A stretch of 64,000 bases of DNA, taken from Lingula anatina (lineage: Eukaryota > Brachiopoda > Lingulata > Lingulida > Lingulidae). Under the pieces are notes generated by a model. The model searched no databases. It was not told the DNA's origin and saw nothing but the letters and a program-made list of their open reading frames with translations. Of the stretch, positions 55,414 to 64,000 are shown piece by piece. The stretch's first letter is position 1. Every line of letters begins with the position of its first letter. Position numbers and translations under genes: made by a program. Location of the stretch: contig NW_019775180.1 of assembly GCF_001039355.2 (NCBI RefSeq), positions 415,337 to 479,336 of the forward strand. Direction: 5' to 3'.

Positions 55414-58400
55414 ATGTTATTGCCAACTTTGATATTTGTTGTTTTAAAATTGTCAAAAGGTAAGTTGTTCTTCTAAGAAAGTATTAATTAATATGTTGAC
55501 AGAAAATTTCTGATTTTAAACATATGTAGGTCTCCGTTCAATGCGTATTATATTTATTAGTATACAGTGATAAAATTAAATGTCAAATCTGTCCGAAGTT
55601 ATTCTTAGACGGTTGTCGGGGCAGAGGAGAGGGGCAGCCTTCATCCAAAAGTTGGACGAATTTCATATTTCACATCGACATTCTATGTGTACTATCAAAT
55701 ATATAATTCTTAATACGAGGTCGACATTTTCTGTTTGCGAAGATCAGACTATTTAACCAGATTTCTCAAATTACGAGCATCCTTCATGCACTATATCTGA
55801 TTGGTATACTTGGTAGGACTTGACCCTCACACCGTTAGCGCCTGTCACGGAGAACCAATTCTTCTCCAATGCCCAGTTGGACAACAGATACATATCTTGA
55901 AGGAGGTCCTTGGTTTTAGCGCAGCTAGGCGCTGTCACCGCTCTCCTCAAGACGAGTGTGTTATGTACGGACCAACCAGTGCAAGGCATCTTTGTAACGG
56001 GAAGAATAGATGCGATCTCGTGCAATTTGAACAGAAGATCTGTCCAAGGCAGTCTGCTGAGCACACCACATATCAAGAGATAGAATTCATTTGTGCGCAA
56101 GGTAAAAATGTGTGTCCATATGTGTAGACCAAAAGAGGACGTAAATCTTTTTCACCTTAACCTACGTATTACTTTTACTAGGACAAAATTGATTATTATA
56201 ACATAAAGATAAACCATCTGGCTTCAAACAGTCGAGCTACAGCTGCAGTACAATTACAATAATGAAATCGGGACTTGAATGCCTTCAATCAAAGTTAATA
56301 GTATAATATCAATCGAGAACTTTCTTTCGCACATTTCTAGGACGTCGTTTAAATATGTAAAATATAAATAGTACAGCAAATTACTCGTGGAAAATCTTGT
56401 ATTAGTAACTGGTTTGATTAGCATCTATGCTAGGTCGGAGATTATTCATAAATGTAGTAATTTTCTCACGCAGGGTACATAATGCCTCAAGGCATCGTTC
56501 GCGTAGCATGTTAATGTGAACCAAAACGGTTGTAAAACCGCATCTGGAAACCAAATGTATTTTTCAACCGGTTGCATCATGCGGTTGGTTGCAAAATGCA
56601 ACGTTACTAGTAGAGTTGCATTTTGCAACCGCAATGCTTATTGCAGCCGCAAAGCAATTTGCAACCAGAGAAAAACATGAATATAAATTTTGGAACCACA
56701 ATGCATTTTGTAACCATCTTTTTTCTTCTGAATTTTTTAAAGATCTATAGAGAAACAGAAGTGTGGCCGAGATGAGGTTATAAATACACTGACGGTGCAC
56801 GCCGAATCTGTTGGGACTGTCTTTGGGGGATTTAATTTCTTTATACATTTTAATTTCTGCTTTTTGCTCCTAGACGAGTGTGTTATGTACGGACCTTTAA
56901 AGTTGGAACTTAAAACTTTATAATTCTATTATCAGGGACGTGCACGGACCCTCTTGAATTTCAGTGCAAATAAGGGTTGAGCAGTCTCTTTTTTTTTCTT
57001 TTGCGCGGTGTAATTTCTGGTATCCTTTCGAAACCATTGATGTGACGAACTTGTACTTGCACATCCCTGATTCAAGTTCTACCAATCCCAAAATTAAAAA
57101 TTTAGGAAGATAAAGCGGAAAGCACTTTGTAGAAAATAGGATCATCCAACCTCGGGGACAGCTAGTCGCCTGCGTTTGCGAAGTGCCCTTGCACCTCTCT
57201 GATGATAGGTATATCAATTCCCTTATTCTGTTCCATCAGTATTTAATATTAGAACTAGAAAAGCAATCAGAGAGCGCAGACTTCCGCCAAGGTAGCAAAG
57301 TCTCCATCCAATCCGGTTTTACCCCTAAATTTTCGATATTTTTGATTATTGATTACTGATTGATTATTGATCCGGATCACCACCAAAAACTAATCATCTG
57401 TTCCTTGGACCACTTCTGACAGTTCCTGAAAATTTCAACAAAATCGGTCCATAACTTTTTGAGTTATGTTGATGACAGACAAACAGACAAACAAACAAAC
57501 AGGGATGAAAACATGACCTCCTTGGCGGAGGTAATAATCCCATCATTACCCCACCTGTGTCTCTCTGTAGCTGTTCCTCCAACCGTTTCAGTGACTTAGA
57601 AAAAAAACTGCTAGTGGCGGTGCATTTTGCAACCGGTTTCAAAATGCGTTTTGTTGCAAAATACGGCTCTACACTGTACTTGGTCTCTGTTAGAGCCGAA
57701 GGAGCCACCTCTTTCAATATAACATTAGACTTTTGTTTCATAATAATCCCATGAGCGAGGTATGCCATAGTTACTACCCTAGGTTCTAGATTCCGGTATT
57801 GCCAGCTCGATCTTAATTTCTTATAAAACCCATATCAACAATAGCGACTCCATTACAAGGTATATATTTAACAAGCTAGCTTTTACGTTGCTCTGACACT
57901 CAGGGTAATAGTTACAGGCGTAGCGGTGAATCTTGAATGATCGCTGTTGCGAACTCGTGATTCAGTCCCCGTTTTTGTAGCATTTATTCCCACATCAAAA
58001 TGACACATGGTGAAAATAAAATGCCATTAGTCTTACAAATATCAGTATTGGAGTTATGCTCGAAAGTGGGATTACATATTGTACCAAGCGCCGCAAGGAT
58101 CACTGAGAGATGTATTGAGACAAAATGTTCCACAGGCAATACCATGAGGTATTTTAATATTAAAACATCAAAGTTTTCATTTCATTCAAGTGGATTAATT
58201 TTTTTTCAAGGGGCGGGGGTGTAATCATATTTTATATGTACCACAGTATATCTGTTTCTTTTAATCCTTCTGTTGGTTATATTGATATTCTTTGATAATT
58301 TGCCAAAGAAACATAAAACTGAAGACTGATAAGTCGTCTCGGTTTTTTCCTTGTTTGTTTGTTGTGTGCGCGTGTGTGTGTGTTATATGTGGCTATCCTT

Positions 58401-61084
58401 TGCGTTTCAGGATCTTCAATCATAAACATTTGCAGTAATGTGTCTCTATCAGTAAACAGCGCATATCTGGCTTCTCCGGGCTATCCTGGCACCTACCCAG
58501 CAACAGAGAAGTGCCAATGCTTCATCAGTGGAACTGGTGGAACAAAAGTCTACATGGACATTCTAAAGCTCGATATCAAGCACGGCAGACCTTGTCACGA
58601 TTGGCTCGGTCTCACGCCCTCTGACGGCCAAACGGAGAGGATCTGCGGCGCGGCGCCAGTAGAAAGGGTGACTCGTAATGTCACTGTGGAATTCCACAGT
58701 GAAGACGCGTCAAGATACAGAGGGTTTTGGCTCTATTTTCAAAGTATGCAAGATCCTCTTCACGTTTTCAAATCTTATGCTGTCTTATGCTCATTAATCA
58801 ATGTACTATATATTAATATATAATAGTATCTACCAACTTCTTTTTTGTGGTACCAATCAATTCTAATATCATACAGATGGAGCTTCAGTACATATCTCTC
58901 CAATATATAACTTTTATAAATTGCAAAACGGATTGATATATTCAAAATCACATTTTTATTCACTTTTTTCACAGTTCTGCCTGAAGATTCGGAGAAAGAA
59001 TTAACGGTTTTGTGTAACGATTACATTCCAAATGTAACGCTCAATGTTCCCGACCGTGACCGATCCAAACGTCCAGATAACACTTCCCTTATTAAGCTAA
59101 CTTCAGAAGTACCGTCAGAAACGCGTGCACGAAATAGACCTACAACGACTGCTTTGCCTACTACAACGCAGGATCTCAGCTGGGCTCGACATGTCCTGAG
59201 TGTCAGCGGTTGCTTTGGTCAACTGCTTACTTTCCGTTGCGAATTCAATGAGAGAATTAGAATACTTACCGATGTTTACGGCAGAGGCACAGACGGCGCG
59301 TGTGCATACCACGAGGGCGACTGTATTATAGAGAATGACATTGAGCACAGCCACGTGGTGAGGTTGTGCGGTGGAAGGCGACAGTGCAGTAATCTTATCG
59401 TCAACCATGTGTTCTGCCAAGAACAAGTGACAGAGTACCAATACGTGGAGTACCAGTGCGTGCCAGGTAGGTCATATGCGTACCAACAAGAACTCATGGT
59501 ATAATTGTTTAAATATCGTCATTTAGCTACACATGCTGCATTTGTTTTGTCTTTGTCGCATATCGGTAACTTCATCATACATTTCCAATTAATTTTCTTT
59601 TGAATTTTTAAAACATTTGCATACATTTACATACTGCAATGGTTTAGGCTTTTCATCAAAATACTTGTTCTTTTTTGGAGGCCTACTGTTCTTCAAACAG
59701 TAGTAATATAGTGCACTTTCAACTTCATTGACACAAAGTTGTATTGACAAAACTGTACGCTGTTCTCATTTATTCTTTTTAGAATCTACAATTCACAACA
59801 TATGTCAAGAGGGAGAGTTTTTCATCACCAGTGGTTTTCTAGAGAGTCCAAATTATCCTAACGTGTATAGTCCTGGCAAGAAGTGTTCTTGTGAAATATA
59901 TGCACTGAAAAATCAAGAAGTGAAAGTGGAAATTCTGGACATGATGCTTCAGAGCGCCCACTGTATAGATTGGGTTGAGATAGGACCGGTTGGAGGCAAT
60001 ACTTCTAAAAAAATCTGTAGCTCAGCATATGGTATTTTTTCCGCTGTTGGCAAAATGAACATATTTTTCTTCAGTCAAGAACGTCCCGAGGGTTCCAAAA
60101 ACTTGGAAACGCGGAAAGGTTTTTGGTTACATTTTATGGGTAAGTCAGTGTTTTACAATAGGAATGGTGAAGGTTACCGCCCACCTCAAATGAATGATGT
60201 ATCATGCGCATGGTACTAAGTTCTGTCAAAAAAACACGTAGGCCCTATATATACGTGGGGGATGATTATTAGAAATGTAAAAGAAAAAGAATAAACCGAA
60301 GTTTGTTTCAATAATCCAATATATGTTTTATACTTGATTATTTTGCAAAGGTTCCGAAGAATTTCCTCTCCAAGTGCGGTGCAACATGGCAGCATCTGCT
60401 TCGGCACCCAAGACTACCAGTAGTACTGCGAGTGCGACCACAGCAACCACCACTGCGACAATCACCACCACCACTTCTAGCACCACCAGTCCGATCAGCA
60501 GCACCATTGTCAAAAATTCCAGTATGCCTACAGTCAACCCCACAACCACAACGACCGAAGTGAATACAACTGCGTTATCAACTACTACCATTACCAATGG
60601 CAGCACCGCCGTTGCCTCAACTATACTGCCAATGATTGCAGAAACTGCAACCGCCATACAAATGGATAATAATATAACAATTCCTATAAAATCAAATACG
60701 ATACAGCATCACGCCACGTCAGCATTTTCACTCAGTTCAAACTCAACAGGTCAAAAAGTTATAAGCACATTTGTAAAAACCACGACAATCATCAACGCTG
60801 GGTTTTTATCAAACATGGAGAACGATGAAAGACCCATTTTTGTAGATGGCAGAACCACAACGCACAACTGGTTTAGTCGGTTAAGATTCAATTCCCATGA
60901 CGATGATGAAGACGAAAGTCGTGGGCATTCAGCCGACCTTACTCCTCTAGTTCCAACTTCTGTTCCAACCAGGAGGGTCAGCATTGAACACAGTACTTCA
61001 AAAACTCGCTCCTTAGGGTTAAGAGTAGTTACACAAACGTTTCTTTTTGTGATAGCTACCATACTAGCTTTTTCTGTAAATTAG
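55414..61084 (+). CDS. SUEL-CUB-SUEL-CUB surface protein with Thr-rich stalk
   Basis: Exons 55414-55459, 55817-56101, 58411-58743, 58975-59466, 59783-60139, 60351-61084 join in frame to 748 aa; all five introns are phase 1. Residues 1-16 are a hydrophobic signal peptide (MLLPTLIFVVLKLSKG). Residues 20-110 are a rhamnose-binding/SUEL-like domain (ACHGEP..LQCPVGQQIHI, LCNGKNRC). Residues 116-221 are a CUB domain (LASPGYPGTYP, GFWLYFQ). Residues 222-300 are a Thr-rich linker and 301-385 a second SUEL-like domain (GCFGQLLTFRC, DVYGRG, LCGGRRQC). Residues 386-504 are a second CUB (LESPNYPNVY, GFWLHFMG). A mucin-like Thr/Ser stalk leads to a hydrophobic C-terminus (FLFVIATILAF) with almost nothing after it, which suggests a GPI anchor. 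Domain 1 lacks the YGR motif, and neither has the DPC motif of sugar-binding SUEL lectins, so carbohydrate binding is uncertain. I know no named orthologue. Candidate AATAAA at 61226. Confidence 0.85.
56505..56720. repeat. Palindromic GGTTGCAAAATGCAACC-type repeat
   Basis: Contains GGTTGCAAAATGCAAC and its inverse GTTGCATTTTGCAACC separated by about 11 bp, plus further GGTTGC/GCAACC units on both sides (AACCGGTTGC, GCAACCGC, GCAACCAG). The stretch could form a long hairpin. It is in intron 2 of the SUEL/CUB gene and probably derives from a foldback transposon. Confidence 0.6.
57249..57535 (-). mobile_element. CCTCCGCCAAGG-type inverted-repeat element
   Basis: The left end reads CTAGAAAAGCAATCAGAGAG then CGCAGACTTCCGCCAAGG; the right end reads CTCCTTGGCGGAGGT. 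Internal AAATCGGTCCATAACTTTTT and GATCCGGATCACCACCAAAA match, inverted, the element at 62838-63075. It is non-coding and sits in intron 2 of the SUEL/CUB gene. I recall short elements of this type as common in marine invertebrate genomes. Confidence 0.75.
57540..57690. repeat. Second GCATTTTGCAACCGG-type repeat fragment
   Basis: GTGCATTTTGCAACCGGTTT and TTTTGTTGCAAAATAC share the motif of the palindrome at 56505-56720. It directly adjoins the CCTCCGCCAAGG element. Confidence 0.4.
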
Positions 61085-63226
61085 TCGAAATATGATTACT
61101 CGTCAGCTTCAGCTTTGTTTTAATGTTTATTGCATTGTCACATATTACATGTAGGCCTACCTGCTGTAGTTAGTAGCTGTGCATTTTGATCTAAAACCAA
61201 ATGTATTGGATACTAAAAGAATAAGAATAAAATACTAAAAATGAAAATAAAATAAAACATTTACTCTAAACCGTATCCAGAAATATTTCAAGTTTTTAAA
61301 ATGTGCATTTTTTATCGAGTCGTGCGTTAGGGATCAGACATAGGGCTACAGACGTACCCCTGAAATGCGGAGTAGAGGTAATGCTGAACGCATGGAGAAC
61401 ACATTCATATTATCTGTTACGGCAATGAATGTAATAGTGAAGACAGTCCAAGGCAAACCGTTCAGCCCAATAACATTTTATCAATCTTTTCAACATTGAT
61501 TCGAGAGGGACACGGCCTGTGTCATTGAAATGGCGTCATTATAGTTATATTTTACTGAATTTGCCCAAGAGCACTGGCGAATATTTATATCATTACTATC
61601 ATCATCATTATTACCTTATTTTATTCTTAACATAATCTGAAGACCGCAATAAAGGTATCCCGGTGTATCCTAGCGACAGGCCCTAAACCGGCCTGCAGCG
61701 TTTTCTGATCAGACGACGAAATATACACAGGAATTGTTGACATCATTATTGAAGTCAGAGACAGTGATTTGTTTTTATTGGTGTAGCGCATTTTTCTTTC
61801 CTCTCATCAACCGACGCCAACTTGGTACATGTATAGATCACATAATGATTATCAATCAGTACGTTTAATCATATTCTGCAGCAATCTCATTCCCAACTGG
61901 ACATATCTGAAGAGACCTGAACAAAACATGCCACGGGTTAATCGAGCGACTCTAGGGAAACGATGGTAAATATTGACAAAACCAAACGCCGCGTAAAGAA
62001 AATGAAGCACGATGAAGCTATTCAGGGTTGCCATTAAAGGGTTAAGTGAAACGCACTTCAGCCGCCTGGTCTGTGGCAGCCATGCCCTTCTTCTGAAAAA
62101 AATTGGATTTTTTTTCGATATTCATAAATCAGTACTTCGCATCATATTTTATTAATGGCAGATGCAAAAAAGGAGAAAAAAATGGGCTATTTACTGTCGC
62201 GAAAGCAAGCTACAAGTCAACTGATGAGTTTGTCAGACGTGTCTCATAATAGGTTCTTGTGGTAACGAGCTTTTCTGTACTGTCGCCTTTGGGACATTTT
62301 GAGATTAATTGCCACTTGGCTAAATGAATCTATAGCATTTTTTGTTCGGGTTTCTTTAGCTGTCTACAGTTGAACGCTTTGCGTTTCATATCACTGCCTT
62401 AAAACCCTGAATATCTAAAATGCGACGGCTCTTGGGGACGCCGACTGGGTATGTTTATCAATTTACTCACTGGGTGATCTGTGGACAGGAAAATGAATGA
62501 AACATTTTACCTAACGCCTTAATATCTATACTGTGTTGATAAATCAGAGCACACCGGTTATCTTCTCGGGAATTACAAAAATCAAAATCGTGTTTGCGAG
62601 TGTATTTTTTTTTAATGGTGAATGGTTTAATTTGCCATTGTGTGTCGGTATGGTACGTGACGTTCTTCGGGTCTGTACTAGCCTAGATGCGAATAATCTT
62701 ACGGTTTTTATTTTTTATTATACAAATTAATTTTAGAATGTACACAGAGGAAAATCTGCCATCGGGATTCATACCAGTATTAATGAAAATCTAATGGATG
62801 GTTTCCTTTGCACATTATCGGTTCCGTACACCATTTTTACCTCCGCCAATAAGGTTATGTTTTCACCCCTGTTTGTCTGTTTGCCTGTCATCAACATAAC
62901 TCAAAAAGTTATAGACCGATTTTGATGAAATTTTCAGGAACTGTCAGAAGTGGGCCAAGGAAGGGAAGATTAGTTTTTGGTGGTGATCCGGATCAGTAAT
63001 CAATCAATAATCAATAATAATCAAAAATCGCTGTCTTGGCGGAGGTCTGCGCTCTCGGAGTGCTTTTCTAGTTTTTTGTTATAATTTACGTAGCTGTTAT
63101 TTCTGTTTATTCCTAAAACAGCATCTAGATTTTTTCACATCGATTAACTTGTTGATTGCATAAACATATCTTAGCAACATATCAAATACAAATTCAATGA
63201 CAAAAGAACACTCTATATGGCAATCA
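61085..63226. other. Intergenic region between SUEL/CUB gene and F-type lectin exon
   Basis: Begins with the 3' untranslated sequence of the SUEL/CUB gene, including several AATAAA motifs around 61226-61255, and contains one transposon copy (62838-63075). Otherwise I see no gene, RNA or clear repeat. Confidence 0.5.
62838..63075 (+). mobile_element. CCTCCGCCAAGG-type inverted-repeat element, second copy
   Basis: It starts ACCTCCGCCAATAAGGTTAT and ends TTGGCGGAGGTCTGCGCTC, then GTGCTTTTCTAG. The interior contains AACATAACTCAAAAAGTTAT, GACCGATTTTGATGAAATTT and GGTGATCCGGATCAG, matching the reverse strand of 57249-57535. No coding capacity. Confidence 0.78.
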
Positions 63227-63459
63227 CTAAAAAGTCATTTCGCACAGCTGCAGCCCGCGCCCAGGGCTCTTTGGATTGATTCTCTGTAACGTGACATATT
63301 TCCCTTCTAACTCTCGGAGACAATGGACTGTTATCAGCCCTATGTTGCCGGAATGTTGGAAAGAGGTACACAAAGTATTCTGATCAATGTCACTCGAGCC
63401 GTCGCCGAGGTTATTATTATAGTCTCCAACTCGGATTCGATAGTCGCCCGCCTGGAGAC
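63227..63459 (-). CDS. F-type (fucolectin-like) lectin, last exon, partial gene
   Basis: On the minus strand an acceptor (GGATTTCCAG) precedes 63459, and the frame runs to a TAG at 63227-63229. It encodes about 76 residues: DYRIRVGDYNNN, then NTLCTSFQHSG, HCLRELEGKYVTLQR and LQLCEMTF. This spacing is that of the C-terminal half of the fucolectin/tachylectin-4/pentraxin-1 domain (EIRVGD, CA/GxF, C..L.GRYV.IQ, LxLCEVEV). The fold binds fucose, but the sugar-contacting His/Arg motif of the N-terminal half is not in this exon, so binding cannot be judged. The upstream exons should lie to the right (63460 onward) and I could not identify them in the remaining 540 bp. Confidence 0.72.
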
Positions 63460-64000
63460 CTGGAAATCCATAAATAAAAGTTGAAATATAAAAGTTAACG
63501 TTAAGGTTTAAGGTGGCAAAACAAGTAGGCCCTATTTTATTTTGACCTGCAGTTAACGATTTCGTGACCATCATTCATGTTAATAGTACAGTTGCACCAG
63601 ATCCAACGTCAAATGACCCCTATCCCTCTCCGAGAGATTCACAATTGAAAAAAATGCATGTAGATGAATATGTCGTTTTCAAAGTAAGAAAGATTTTGAA
63701 GTGAAAAGGGAAAGTGACCGGCCTTGCAGATACCTCCAACAGGTCTTTCATAATGTGACACAAGATATCCACAAACACACTAGGACATCACATCACAAAA
63801 GTTCTTATTCAGGAGAGGAAAGAAAACCCGACAGGGTTGCAACACCTGTTTGATATGATGTTTGTATATAAGAGATATTTTAGGCCTAATTTTTTCATAC
63901 TCAGAAATAGAACTTTTAAGTAAAAATAATGTCAATTTTATTAGAATTGAGTATTGTTATAGTAACTTATTGCAGTTTTATGAAAAAATCCCTTTAATTA
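63460..64000. other. Right edge, probable intron of the F-type lectin gene
   Basis: No exon, repeat or RNA recognised. Presumed to be intron sequence upstream of the last F-type lectin exon. Confidence 0.4.

Noticed and set aside
57900-57990. tRNA-like GCGAACTCGTGATTC segment
   Set aside because: No convincing A box or stem pairing around it.

Overview
This is about 64 kb of animal nuclear DNA. It is AT-rich, with GT-AG introns, several families of short inverted-repeat elements, microsatellites, one run of N (40617-40833) and single N's at assembly joins. Gene content, rhamnose-binding (SUEL) lectin and CUB domains, an F-type lectin exon, and a short transposon family carrying the CCTCCGCCAAGG terminus suggest a marine invertebrate. 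A hemichordate or other non-vertebrate deuterostome is my best guess, and a lophotrochozoan is not excluded. The organism call is inference; the gene calls rest on spliced translations built from the sequence.

Layout. Positions 1-4700 hold no gene I can support. Positions 4714-31398 (+) carry an ANKRD6/Diversin orthologue: one or two distant 5' exons, then ankyrin-repeat exons of 99-102 bp (one repeat per exon), then a 3.05 kb last exon rich in Gln, Pro and His. Tail-to-tail with it, 33124-40179 (-) is a complete 13-exon ACAT1 (mitochondrial acetyl-CoA acetyltransferase, 417 aa). After a gap, 42218-47319 (-) is a complete 12-exon TUFM (mitochondrial EF-Tu, 466 aa). It is head-to-head with POP5 (RNase P/MRP subunit, 143 aa, + strand, 51752-53460). 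The shared TUFM/POP5 5' region is present twice, as a 4.1 kb direct repeat (43812-47956 and 47958-52095) joined at a poly-C tract and a single N. The first copy has complete TUFM but only POP5 exon 1. The second has complete POP5 but only TUFM exons 1-7. This is what two unmerged allelic contigs would give, so the locus is most likely one TUFM/POP5 pair.

Positions 55414-61084 (+) encode a secreted or surface protein of 748 aa: signal peptide, SUEL-like, CUB, SUEL-like, CUB, Ser/Thr-rich stalk and C-terminal hydrophobic tail, with all five introns in phase 1. At the right end, 63227-63459 (-) is the last exon of an F-type (fucolectin-like) lectin whose other exons lie outside the window or were not recognised.

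The genes do not form one pathway. ACAT1, TUFM and POP5 are housekeeping genes, ANKRD6 acts in Wnt/planar polarity signalling, and the last two are extracellular recognition proteins. Mobile sequence consists of at least five inverted-repeat families, mostly in introns, including copies in ANKRD6, ACAT1 and TUFM introns.
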